Source: Sphingomonas taxi (lineage in GTDB: Bacteria; Pseudomonadota; Alphaproteobacteria; Sphingomonadales; Sphingomonadaceae). From it: DNA of 64,000 nucleotides. The position numbers and the translations under genes were made by a program. Below the pieces are notes generated by a model. The model searched no databases. It was not told the origin of the DNA and saw only the letters and a list, made by a program, of their open reading frames with translations. The stretch covers positions 248,001 to 312,000 of the forward strand of contig QFQI01000001.1 of NCBI GenBank assembly GCA_003243195.1. Direction: 5' to 3'. Below, in pieces: positions 55,123 through 63,303 of the stretch (positions are counted from its first letter, which is position 1; every line of letters begins with the position of its first letter).

Positions 55123-55992
55123 TCAGCGATGCCCGTGCGCGATCAGCGCCGCGATCCGCCGCCCGACCTGCGCCGCCTGCATGATCGCCAGCACCAGGGC
55201 GAGGTTCAATATCACGATCTCGATCAGGAAGAACCACAATGGCGTGCCCGCGATCATGCTGAGCCCCAGCAGGATCGTGCGCGGATTGGCGCCCAGCGCC
55301 GCCAGCAGCGGCAGCGCGCGCCGCCCGACGGTGCGCGCGATTTCCGCGATCCGGCGCCGCTCGGGCGGATCGGCCTCCGCGCTCGCCACCAGCGCGTTCA
55401 CCACCTGCGTCGGCCCGGACAGCCGGTGCCACACGCCCAGGTAGAGGTTGGACAGCGCCACCCCGATGCCGCGCCCGTCCGATTTCGCATTCTGCAGCCA
55501 TGGCACCCCGTAAGCCCACCATTGATAGGTGCGGCGCTGGCTTTCGGCGAACACCGACTGCACCGCGCGGCTGAACCCGGCGACGAGCGCGATCGGCCAG
55601 GCGATCCAGCCGATCCGGTCGTCCAGCGCCCCGGCGAGCAGCAGGTACAGCACGCCATGCCCGGCATAGTCGCACAGCCCGTCGACGATCTCGCCGGCCG
55701 GCGACGCGCGCCCCGACATCCGCGCCAGCGCCCCGTCCGCGCCGTCCACGACGTGCCAGGCGCAGTGCAGGAAGAAGCCGAGCGCGATCGCCGCCGGCGT
55801 CGCCACCCAGGCGTAGAGGACCGCGGTCGCCATCACCATCACCGCGCCGGCGATCGACACCATGTTCGGCGTCACCGGAGTCGGCACCAGCGCGCGCGCC
55901 AGCACATGTGCCAGCGGGTGGTAGATCGTGCGGTTCAGGAAACCTTGTAGCTCACGCGGTTTTCCCGCCACAGCCGGATCAGATTCGTTCAC
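55123..55992 (-). CDS. CDP-alcohol phosphotransferase, probably inositol-lipid or DIP-type
   Basis: Integral membrane enzyme that transfers a phospho-alcohol from a CDP-alcohol to an acceptor. The 289-residue protein has the full signature DxxDGxxARx8GxxxDxxxD: Asp83, Asp86, Gly87, Ala90, Arg91, Gly100, Asp104, Asp108, so it should be active. About six membrane helices follow. The start is GTG at 55992 (VNESDPAVAGKPREL). It is divergent from the inositol-phosphate synthase gene (129 bases between) and so shares its promoter region. With the adjacent cytidylyltransferase it probably uses CDP-inositol; phosphatidylglycerol-type function is the alternative. Confidence 0.85.
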   Translation of the reverse strand: MNESDPAVAGKPRELQGFLNRTIYHPLAHVLARALVPTPVTPNMVSIAGAVMVMATAVLYAWVATPAAIALGFFLHCAWHVVDGADGALARMSGRASPAGEIVDGLCDYAGHGVLYLLLAGALDDRIGWIAWPIALVAGFSRAVQSVFAESQRRTYQWWAYGVPWLQNAKSDGRGIGVALSNLYLGVWHRLSGPTQVVNALVASAEADPPERRRIAEIARTVGRRALPLLAALGANPRTILLGLSMIAGTPLWFFLIEIVILNLALVLAIMQAAQVGRRIAALIAHGHR

Positions 55993-56043
55993 GCAGCCCT
56001 CGTGCGATTGCCCCGGGGCGCCTATACAGCGCATTGCTTCGCT

Positions 56044-56066
56044 TGACAGATGCCACGTATCTGTCA
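56044..56066. promoter_or_regulatory. Inverted repeat in the divergent inositol promoter region
   Basis: TGACAGAT (56044-56051) and ATCTGTCA (56059-56066) are perfect inverted arms with a 7-base spacer. The left arm overlaps a TTGACA hexamer (56043-56048) that could be a -35 box for the inositol-phosphate synthase gene, whose ATG is 56 bases beyond. It lies between two divergent genes of one pathway, so it fits an operator controlling both. Confidence 0.5.
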
Positions 56067-56121
56067 CCAAGCGGCAACGTATTTGTCTTTCGTCCGGCTA
56101 CGCGTCGGCAAGTGGGGTAGA

Positions 56122-57228
56122 ATGGCGACGATCAAGGTTGCGGTTATCGGTGTCGGCAACTGCGCGAGCAGCCTCGTGCAGGGGAAGTACCATTATGCCG
56201 GCAGCAACACCGCGGCGGGCCTCATCCACGAGGACATCGGCGGCTACAAGGTCAGCGACCTGGAATTCGTCGCGGCGTTCGACGTCGACTCGCGCAAGGT
56301 CGGGCTCGATCTGGGCGAGGCGATCTTCGCCAAGCCGAACTGCACCAAGGTGTTCCACGCCGACGTGCCGAAGACCGGCACGATCGTGAAGATGGGCGCC
56401 AAGCTGGACGGCGTCGCGCCGCACATGCTGACCGCCGCCAACGATCGCGGCTTCGAGATCAACGACACCCGCGATGCCGAAAAGGCGGAGGTGATCGCCG
56501 AGCTGAAGAACTCGGGCGCGGAGATCCTGGTCAACTTCCTGCCGGTCGGCAGCCAGGCAGCGACCGAATTCTACATGGAATGCGCGCTGGAAGCCGGGCT
56601 GGGCGTCGTCAACTGCATGCCCGTGTTCATCGCGTCGCGCCCGGAGTGGGAGAAGAAGTTCGCCGACGCCGGCCTGCCGATCATCGGCGACGACGTGAAG
56701 GCGCAGGTCGGTGCGACCATCGTCCACCGCGTGCTGAGCAACCTGTTCGGCCAGCGCGGCGTGACGATCGACCACACCTATCAGCTCAACACCGGCGGCA
56801 ACACCGATTTCATGAACATGCTCGACCGCAACCGGCTGGCGAGCAAGAAGGAATCGAAGACCGAGGCGGTGCAGGCGGTGATCGCCGAGCGGCTGGCGGA
56901 CGAGAACATCCACGTCGGCCCGTCCGACTATATCCCGTGGCTGGGCGACAACAAGCTGTGCTTCCTGCGGCTGGAAGGCGACCTGTTCGGCGGCGTGCCG
57001 ATGAACCTGGAGCTGCGCCTGTCGGTGGAGGATTCGCCGAACTCCGCCGCGGTGGTCGTGGACGCGATCCGTTGCGTCAAGCTGGGCCTGGAGCGCGGTC
57101 TGGGCGGGGCGCTGACCGGCCCGTCGGCGTTCTTCTGCAAGCACCCGCCGCAGCAGGTGACCGATGATGTCGCGGCGCAGATGACCGACGAGTTCATCCA
57201 CGCCGACGCCCGCCTCGCCGCCGAGTAA
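56122..57228 (+). CDS. ino1: Inositol-3-phosphate synthase (short, bacterial type)
   Basis: Turns glucose 6-phosphate into myo-inositol 3-phosphate (equal to D-inositol 1-phosphate of the enantiomer numbering), with NAD as cofactor. The 368-residue length is that of the short bacterial/archaeal enzymes. Motifs: VIGVGNCASSLVQG (NAD loop), NFLPVGSQAAT, GDDVKAQVGATI, QLNTGGNTDFMNM and GPSAFFCKHPP. The ATG at 56122 has a GGGGT site 6 bases upstream. It is followed after 11 bases by the cytidylyltransferase-like gene and is divergent from the CDP-alcohol transferase gene. Confidence 0.95.
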   Translation: MATIKVAVIGVGNCASSLVQGKYHYAGSNTAAGLIHEDIGGYKVSDLEFVAAFDVDSRKVGLDLGEAIFAKPNCTKVFHADVPKTGTIVKMGAKLDGVAPHMLTAANDRGFEINDTRDAEKAEVIAELKNSGAEILVNFLPVGSQAATEFYMECALEAGLGVVNCMPVFIASRPEWEKKFADAGLPIIGDDVKAQVGATIVHRVLSNLFGQRGVTIDHTYQLNTGGNTDFMNMLDRNRLASKKESKTEAVQAVIAERLADENIHVGPSDYIPWLGDNKLCFLRLEGDLFGGVPMNLELRLSVEDSPNSAAVVVDAIRCVKLGLERGLGGALTGPSAFFCKHPPQQVTDDVAAQMTDEFIHADARLAAE

Positions 57229-57239
57229 GGCAAGGAACG

Positions 57240-57968
57240 TTGCACGCGCTGATCGTCGCGGCCGGCTATGGCAGCCGGCTGCGCGCGGTGTCCCCGTCGA
57301 AGCCGCTGACCCTCGTCCACGGGGTTCCACTGATCGAGCGCGTGCTGCGTGCCGCGCACGATGGCGGCGTGACCGGCTTCACGGTCGTCACCGGGCATGA
57401 GGGCGAGCGGCTGGAGCGGCATCTGACGCTCGCCGCCGCGACGCTGGGCGTGGGGATGCGCTGCGTCCGCACCAGCGACTGGTCGCTGCCCAACGGCCAT
57501 TCGGTGCTGACCGGCGCGGCGGTGATCGGCGCGCGCCGCCACCTGTTGATGATGGCCGACCATCTGGTCGATCCGGCGCTGGTCGTGCGCGTCGCCGCCG
57601 CGCCCGACGCCGCGCTGACGCTGGGCATCGACCGGCGGCTCGACAATCCGCTGGTCGATCTCGACGACGTGACGCGCGTGCGCACCGACGGGGCGCGGAT
57701 CGTGGCGATCGGCAAGCACCTGCCCGATTACGACTGTTTCGACACCGGCGTCTTCGCGGTGGACGGGCGGTTCCATGACGCGTTGCGCGCGGCGGTGGCG
57801 AACGGCGCCGGCTCGATCTCCGCAGGGGTCGAGGCGCTGGCAGCGCGCGGCGAGGCGCGGGTGACCGACGTCGGCGATGCCTGGTGGCTGGACGTCGACG
57901 ATCCGCGCGCGCTGGCGGAAGCGGAGGCGGCGATGGCGCTGCACGACGCCCGCCCCCGCGCCGCCTGA
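57240..57968 (+). CDS. Inositol-1-phosphate cytidylyltransferase-like NTP transferase
   Basis: The 242-residue nucleotidyltransferase has the NTP loop IVAAGYGSRLR (residues 5-15) with Lys21 in SPSKPLT, a WSLPNGHSVLTG segment (Asn85-Ser88) as in IPCT and phosphocholine cytidylyltransferases, MMADHLVDPALV (metal Asp107) and IDRRLDNPLVDLDDVTRV. Neighbourhood (inositol-phosphate synthase 11 bases before; CDP-alcohol transferase divergent) points to inositol 1-phosphate as substrate, giving CDP-inositol. In hyperthermophile archaea the two activities are fused in one polypeptide; here they are separate. TTG start at 57240 with AAGGA 3 bases upstream. Confidence 0.8.
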   Translation: MHALIVAAGYGSRLRAVSPSKPLTLVHGVPLIERVLRAAHDGGVTGFTVVTGHEGERLERHLTLAAATLGVGMRCVRTSDWSLPNGHSVLTGAAVIGARRHLLMMADHLVDPALVVRVAAAPDAALTLGIDRRLDNPLVDLDDVTRVRTDGARIVAIGKHLPDYDCFDTGVFAVDGRFHDALRAAVANGAGSISAGVEALAARGEARVTDVGDAWWLDVDDPRALAEAEAAMALHDARPRAA

Positions 57969-58152
57969 CCGGCGTCCACAGGTCCGCCGTCGACATCCGG
58001 CCCGGCGTCGCGCGGGTAGCAGCCGGCCTCTCCATATTCTGGATCGCGCCGCCCGGCCGCGACGACATCAGCAAGGAAATGTAACCGCCCAGCCCGGAAC
58101 ACGAAGGGCAGGCGCGCTATTGGCTGCGGCATCCATTGCGAGGACGCCGTTC

Positions 58153-58344
58153 ATGAGCCACGATCAACGCCGCCTTTCCCATCGCACCATCGCCGGCTGG
58201 CCCGCGCTGCTGGTCATCGCCGTGCTGGTCGCGGCCGTTCTGTACCTGACGCTGGGCCGGGACACCGCCTCGGCGAAACTGAAGCCCGCCACCGGCACCG
58301 CGCGCGCGATGGCGCTGGCCGCGGAACAGCAGCCCGCCAGATAG
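58153..58344 (+). CDS. Small single-span membrane protein, 63 aa
   Basis: The product starts MSHDQRRLSHRTIAGW and has one membrane helix (about residues 17-34, ALLVIAVLVAAVLYLTLG) and a basic/Ala-rich tail. No family is recognised. The ribosome site is weak (GAGGA about 12 bases upstream of the ATG at 58153), which lowers confidence. It is followed after 4 bases by the next hypothetical gene, and lies 184 bases after the cytidylyltransferase-like gene on the same strand. Confidence 0.5.
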   Translation: MSHDQRRLSHRTIAGWPALLVIAVLVAAVLYLTLGRDTASAKLKPATGTARAMALAAEQQPAR

Positions 58345-58348
58345 CGCC

Positions 58349-58720
58349 GTGGATCGCGGCGCGGCGGTTGCGCGTTATGACGCCATTACCGATCCCGTGG
58401 ACCCGCAGCACCGCCGCAAACCCGCCTTCGATCGCGACGAAGGCACGTTCGGGCAGGCATATACGCTGGACGAGGAGCGCCGCCTCGCCGGCGACATGCC
58501 CGCCGGCTCCGTGGCGCCAGCCGCGTCGCGGGTCGCGGAGGATGACGAGGCGCTGCCGCCGGACAACGGCCGGCGTGCCGCGTTTGACCCGGCGACCGGC
58601 GAGGTACGCGGCAGCGGCGTCGGCGCGGGCGGCGGCAGTCGCGGCGAGGATCTGGACGAGGACAGCGCCGCCGGCGACGGCCGGCCGCTGACCGGGCGCA
58701 CGACGCCGCCGCGCGAATGA
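58349..58720 (+). CDS. Hydrophilic hypothetical protein, 123 aa
   Basis: GTG start at 58349. The product is rich in Asp, Arg, Gly, Pro and Ala, with a recognisable DPQHRRKPAFDRDEGTFGQ section and a Gly/Asp-rich C-terminal third, so probably disordered. No signal peptide or family is recognised. It follows the 63-residue membrane protein gene by 4 bases and precedes the oxidoreductase gene by 16, so the three may form one transcript. Confidence 0.5.
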   Translation: MDRGAAVARYDAITDPVDPQHRRKPAFDRDEGTFGQAYTLDEERRLAGDMPAGSVAPAASRVAEDDEALPPDNGRRAAFDPATGEVRGSGVGAGGGSRGEDLDEDSAAGDGRPLTGRTTPPRE

Positions 58721-58736
58721 CGCACCGGGCATAAAG

Positions 58737-59888
58737 ATGGGCGCGGAATTCGAAATCGTCGTCTATGGCGCGACCGGCTTCACGGGGCGGCTGGTGGCCG
58801 AATATCTGGCGCAGCGTTATCCGTCCGGCCTGTCATGGGCGCTGGCGGGCCGCTCCCCGACTCGTCTGGCCGAGGTGCGCGACACGCTGGGCATCGACGT
58901 CCCGCTGGTGATCGCGGACGGCGACGATCCCGCGACGCTGCGCGCGATGTGCGAGCGCGCCGCAGTCGTGATCTCCACCGTCGGCCCCTACCAGCTCCAT
59001 GGCAGCGCGTTGGTGGCGGCGTGCGCCGCGACCGGCACCGGCTATGTCGACCTGTGCGGTGAGCCGGGCTGGATGCGCGAGATGATCGACGCGCATCATG
59101 ACGCGGCAAAACGCAGCGGCGCGCGGATCGTCTTCTCATGCGGCTTCGACTCGATCCCGTTCGATCTGGGCGTGCTCACGTTGCAGGAAGCGGCGCGCGA
59201 GCGCTTCGGGGCGCCCGCGCCGCGCGTCAAGGCGCGCGTGCGGCGGATGAAGGGCGGCTTTTCGGGCGGCACGGCGGCCAGCCTGAAGGCGACGCTGGCG
59301 GCGGCGGCACGCCGGCCGTCGCTGATCGCGGTGCTGACCGATCCGTTCGCGCTCACCCCCGGCCATGCCGGGCCGCGCCAGCCGGCCGGGCTGATCCCCG
59401 AATATGACCCGACGGTCGGGGCATGGGTCGCGCCGTTCATCATGGCGCCGATCAACACCAAGAACGTCCACCGCAGCAATTTCCTGCTCGGACAGCCGTG
59501 GGGCGATCTGGTCTATGACGAGATGGTCGTCACCGGGCTGGGCGATGTCGGCAAGGCGGCGGCGGAAGCGCTGGCGACGCTGAACCCGTTCGCCGGCGAC
59601 AAGGGGCCGCGCCCCGGCGAAGGACCGTCGAAGGCGGAGCGCGACGCCGGTCACTTCGACATCCTGTTCGCCGGGCTGATGCCGGACGGCGCGCGCATCG
59701 ACGCGGTGGTGACCGGCGACACCGATCCCGGCTACGGCTGCACGTCGAAGATGCTGGGCGAAAGCGCGCTGTGCCTGGCGCGCGACGTCGACGGCGCGGG
59801 TGGCATCTGGACCCCCGGGGCGCTGCTGGGCGGGCGGCTGCGCGCGCGGCTGGTGGAAAATGCAGGGATGACCTTCACCGCCGGATAG
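58737..59888 (+). CDS. Saccharopine-dehydrogenase-like oxidoreductase (trans-acting enoyl reductase family)
   Basis: The 383-residue protein starts with a Rossmann loop VVYGATGFTGRLVAEYL (about residues 8-24) and shows VISTVGPYQLHGSALVAACA and SCGFDSIPFDLGV, hallmarks of the family that includes mycobacterial trans-acting enoyl reductase Rv2953 and related saccharopine dehydrogenase-like proteins. It may reduce an acyl or polyketide intermediate of a lipid; the bacterial role outside mycobacteria is unknown. The ATG at 58737 was chosen because it gives the complete Rossmann fold. Confidence 0.85.
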   Translation: MGAEFEIVVYGATGFTGRLVAEYLAQRYPSGLSWALAGRSPTRLAEVRDTLGIDVPLVIADGDDPATLRAMCERAAVVISTVGPYQLHGSALVAACAATGTGYVDLCGEPGWMREMIDAHHDAAKRSGARIVFSCGFDSIPFDLGVLTLQEAARERFGAPAPRVKARVRRMKGGFSGGTAASLKATLAAAARRPSLIAVLTDPFALTPGHAGPRQPAGLIPEYDPTVGAWVAPFIMAPINTKNVHRSNFLLGQPWGDLVYDEMVVTGLGDVGKAAAEALATLNPFAGDKGPRPGEGPSKAERDAGHFDILFAGLMPDGARIDAVVTGDTDPGYGCTSKMLGESALCLARDVDGAGGIWTPGALLGGRLRARLVENAGMTFTAG

Positions 59889-60155
59889 CCCGTCGCGGCG
59901 ACAACGCTCCGATAGGGTTCCGACAGGCGCGATCGCTATCAGCGTCCGTGGGGACGATCGCGCAAGGGCCACGTTCGCGGCGGTGCCGCCCTCCTCCAGC
60001 CGGGTATCCTTGATGGATGGCGGGCGGATACCGTGGATATTTTCCCGGTCGCCTGTTGCCGACAGAAGGACGCGATGGAGGCCGATCCGCGCTTCCGAGC
60101 CAAAGCGCCCGCGACGCAGCGCTGCCGCCGCGCCAGTCGACGATGGCCCCCGGCC

Positions 60156-63100
60156 CTATCGCTCGCGTTCGCTGGCCGTGGAGCGATTCGGGGGGGCGTG
60201 ATCCTGGATGATGTTCAGCACGTCACGCGCGCCATAAGGCTTGGGCAGCAGATGCGCTTCCGGCAGCGCGTCCTTGACCGCGCCGGTATCCCCGCTCGCC
60301 ATGACGATGCGGATCCCCGGGCGCAGGTCCGCCGCGCGCGCCGCGAGCGTGAGGCCGGACGACCCCGGCAGATGGATGTCGGTGACCAGCACGTCGATCG
60401 GCGCGGTCTGCAACGCCGCCATCGCCTCCTCCGCGCTGGCGGCCTCCACCACCATATGGCCGGCATCCTGCAACACCTCGGCGGTGGCGCTGCGGATCAA
60501 CGCATCATCCTCGACCAGCAGCACGCGGCGCCGCACGTCGACCGGCGTCGCCACCGGCGGCGCCAGGATCGCCGCCGCCGACACGCGCCGCTGCCGCTGG
60601 TTGCCCAGCACATGCCGCACCTTCCGCGCCAGCGCCTCGCGCGTGTACGGCTTCGACAGCAGTTCCAGGCCGGGATCGAGCCGCCCGCCATGGACGATCG
60701 AATTTTCGGTATAGCCGGAGGTGAACAGCACCGCCAGGTCGGGCAGCCGCTCGCGCGCCTTGCGGGCCATCTCCGGGCTTTTCAGCGTCCCGGGCATCAC
60801 GACATCGGTGAACAGCAGGTCGATGGGGATGCCGCTTTCCACCACGCTCAGCGCGCTTTGCGCGTCGATCGCCTTGAGCACGCGATACCCCAGGTCGCTC
60901 AGCATCTCGACGACGGTGGCGCGCACCTCGTCATCGTCCTCCACCACCAGCACGGTTTCCGTGCCGCCGGTGACGGGGCCGGTGTCGACAGTCACCTCGA
61001 CATCCTCGCTCTCCATCGCGCGCGGCAGGTAGAGCTTGATCGTGGTGCCGTGCCCCGGCTCCGAATAGATGTTCACATGGCCGCCGGACTGTTTGACGAA
61101 GCCATAGACCATCGACAGTCCCAGCCCCGAGCCCTTGCCCTCCGCCTTGGTGGAGAAGAACGGCTCGAACACCCTGGCCAGCACCTCCTCCGACATGCCG
61201 GCACCGGTGTCGCTGACCGCCAGCATGACATATTGCCCCGCCGTCACCTCGTCGTGGCGGCGCGCATACTCGTCGTCGAGGTGGACGTTGGCCAGCTCGA
61301 TGGTCAGCTTGCCCTGCCCCTCCATCGCGTCGCGCGCGTTGATCGCGAGGTTCAGGAGCGCATTCTCGATCTGGCCCGGGTCGATGAAGGTGTTCCACAA
61401 CCCGCCGCCGAAGATCGTCTCCACCTCCACGCCCTCACCGATCGCGCGACGCAGCATGTCCTCCATGCCGCTGACGAAGCGGGTGACGTTGACGACCTTC
61501 GGCTCCAGCGCCTGCCGCCGCCCGAACGCCAGCAACTGCGCCGCGAGCCGCGAGCCGCGCGACACGCCGGCCAGCGCGTTCGCCACGCGCGTCTCGGCAC
61601 GCGCGTTGCCGGCGATATCCTTTTGCAGCAATTGCAGGTTGCCGGACACGACCTGCAACAGATTGTTGAAATCGTGCGCGACGCCGCCGGTCAGCTTGCC
61701 GATCGTCTCCATCTTCTGCGCCTGCGTCAGCTTGCGCTCCGCCTCGTGGCGCGAGGCGATCTCGGCGATCACGCGCGTTTCCAGCGTCTCGTTCAGGTGG
61801 CGGAGCTGCTCCTCGGCACGCTCGCGGTGATGCACCTGCCGTTCGAGCTGCTGCGCGTGGTCGCGCAGCGCCGCCTCCGCCGCGCGCTGATGGGTGATGT
61901 CGGTGTGGACGCCGACCCATTCCGCCACCTCGCCGCGCGCATCGAGCCGCGGCACCGCGCGCACCGCGAAGGTGCGCCACGCGCCGCAATGGCGGCGTAC
62001 GCGATGCTCGAAGATGAAGGTGGACTTGGCCGCCACCGCTTCCCGCCACGCCGCGATCGTGCCGGCGGCATCGTCCGGGTGCACCGCGTCGGCCCAGCCA
62101 TAGCCGGCATATTCGGCCGGCGTCTGCCCGGTCAGCATCGTCCAGCCGATCTGTTCGCCGACCATCCGCCCGTGCGCGTCGTTGGTCCACAGGACGCCGT
62201 GCATCGCCTCCATCGCGGCGCGGAAGCGCGCGTTGCTGGCGTTCAGCGCCTCCTCGCGCAGCACGCGATCCTCGATATCGAGCACGATCACCTGGAACCC
62301 GACCACCGCCCCCGCCGCATCGCGACGCGGCAGGTAGCGGATGTCGGCGCGCCGCGACGAACCGTCGCCGTGGCGGATGACCGCATCCTCGACGATCTCC
62401 TCGCCGGCGAGCGCCCGCTCCATGAAGGGACGACGGCGCGCGAAATTCTCCTCGCCGATCACATCGCGCGCATGCCGCCCGACGACATCGCCCGCCTGGA
62501 TTCCGAACCAGTCGACATAATGCCGGTTGGCATAGCGGTAGACGTAATCCCGGTCGATGAACGACACCAGCAGCGGCAACGCATCGGTGACGGCGCGCAA
62601 CTCGCCCTCACTGGTCGCCAGCCGGCGCTCCAGCGTCAGCCGCGCGGTATTGTCCAGAACGGTGCACAGCACGCCTCCGACTGCACCGTCCGTCTCATAG
62701 ACCGGCGTGTAGAACAGGTCGAAGAACAATTCGGTGGCCACGCCGTCGCGGATCAGCGCCAGCGGCTGGTCGCGGTAGCTCACCACCTCGCCCGCGAACC
62801 CGCGTTGCAGGATCGCGCGGTTCCAGTCGGCGATTTCCGGGAACACCGCCGCGGCGGTCTGCCCGATCGCGTGCGGATGATGCGCGCCGGCGATCTCGCG
62901 ATAGGCGTCGTTGTAGAGCAGCACGCCGTTGCGCCCCCACATCAGCACCTTGGGCACCGGCGAATTCACGACATTGGCCACGGTGATGCGCAGCGCGGGC
63001 GACCAGGTGTTGATGGACCCCAGCGGCGTGCGCGCCCAGTCGCGCGTGCGGATCAGCTCGCCCGTCTCGCCGCCGCCGACCGGCCATGCGCGCGCGCACG

Positions 63101-63245
63101 CGCGCGGATCGCGGTCGCGCAGGAGCTTCAGCGCGGTGCGCACCACCTCGCTGGCATTGCCATAGTCCCCCGTCGCCAGGCTGTCGGTGATGAAGGAATC
63201 GAGTTCCGCGGTGAGCGACACGTTGCGTGCCTGACGAGCAGTCAT
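60156..63245 (-). CDS. Hybrid histidine kinase with N-terminal ParD-like RHH domain: RHH-PAS-PAS-PAS-HisKA-HATPase-REC-REC
   Basis: 1029 residues from the ATG at 63245. Residues about 6-48 look like a ParD-type (CC2985 family) ribbon-helix-helix antitoxin: strand RNVSLTAELDSFI, then TGDYGNASEVVRTALKLL. From about 57 (GGGETGELIRTRDW) a PAS-type sensor domain begins, with further PAS domains at about 217-330 and 335-450, a coiled coil (about 455-510), the phosphoacceptor helix GGVAHDFNNLL (His524), an ATPase domain (Asn636, Asp679 in DTGAGMS, GSGLGLS at 706-711), and two receivers with phosphorylatable Asp814 (FTDVVMPG) and Asp956 (VTDIHLPG). No membrane segment, so cytoplasmic. Such kinases usually lack any DNA-binding part; a fused RHH domain is unusual. 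No ParE toxin gene is adjacent. Confidence 0.92.
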   Translation of the reverse strand: MTARQARNVSLTAELDSFITDSLATGDYGNASEVVRTALKLLRDRDPRACARAWPVGGGETGELIRTRDWARTPLGSINTWSPALRITVANVVNSPVPKVLMWGRNGVLLYNDAYREIAGAHHPHAIGQTAAAVFPEIADWNRAILQRGFAGEVVSYRDQPLALIRDGVATELFFDLFYTPVYETDGAVGGVLCTVLDNTARLTLERRLATSEGELRAVTDALPLLVSFIDRDYVYRYANRHYVDWFGIQAGDVVGRHARDVIGEENFARRRPFMERALAGEEIVEDAVIRHGDGSSRRADIRYLPRRDAAGAVVGFQVIVLDIEDRVLREEALNASNARFRAAMEAMHGVLWTNDAHGRMVGEQIGWTMLTGQTPAEYAGYGWADAVHPDDAAGTIAAWREAVAAKSTFIFEHRVRRHCGAWRTFAVRAVPRLDARGEVAEWVGVHTDITHQRAAEAALRDHAQQLERQVHHRERAEEQLRHLNETLETRVIAEIASRHEAERKLTQAQKMETIGKLTGGVAHDFNNLLQVVSGNLQLLQKDIAGNARAETRVANALAGVSRGSRLAAQLLAFGRRQALEPKVVNVTRFVSGMEDMLRRAIGEGVEVETIFGGGLWNTFIDPGQIENALLNLAINARDAMEGQGKLTIELANVHLDDEYARRHDEVTAGQYVMLAVSDTGAGMSEEVLARVFEPFFSTKAEGKGSGLGLSMVYGFVKQSGGHVNIYSEPGHGTTIKLYLPRAMESEDVEVTVDTGPVTGGTETVLVVEDDDEVRATVVEMLSDLGYRVLKAIDAQSALSVVESGIPIDLLFTDVVMPGTLKSPEMARKARERLPDLAVLFTSGYTENSIVHGGRLDPGLELLSKPYTREALARKVRHVLGNQRQRRVSAAAILAPPVATPVDVRRRVLLVEDDALIRSATAEVLQDAGHMVVEAASAEEAMAALQTAPIDVLVTDIHLPGSSGLTLAARAADLRPGIRIVMASGDTGAVKDALPEAHLLPKPYGARDVLNIIQDHAPPNRSTASERER

Positions 63246-63268
63246 GCCGCGAATGTCGGCATCGCCCA

Positions 63269-63295
63269 CCGCTGTGTCAACAACTGACACAGCGG
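63269..63295. promoter_or_regulatory. Perfect 11-bp inverted repeat upstream of the RHH-kinase gene
   Basis: CCGCTGTGTCA (63269-63279) and TGACACAGCGG (63285-63295) are exact reverse complements with spacer ACAAC. It lies 24-50 bases before the kinase ATG, in the 58-base gap after the M61 peptidase gene. There is no T run, so it is unlikely to be a terminator. Position and symmetry fit an operator, possibly for the protein's own ribbon-helix-helix domain. Confidence 0.6.
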
Positions 63296-63303
63296 CGGCG
63301 TGG

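Noticed and set aside
60156..63245. ParD antitoxin with neighbouring ParE toxin (toxin-antitoxin module)
   Set aside because: The ParD-like part is fused to a kinase, and no ParE-like gene is found on either side within the window.
60033..63287. Plus-strand open frame of over 1000 codons opposite the hybrid kinase
   Set aside because: Same shadow effect; Arg/His-rich translation without domains, while the minus strand encodes a complete kinase.
63269..63295. Intrinsic terminator for the M61 peptidase gene
   Set aside because: No T run follows the stem on the minus strand; an operator fits better.
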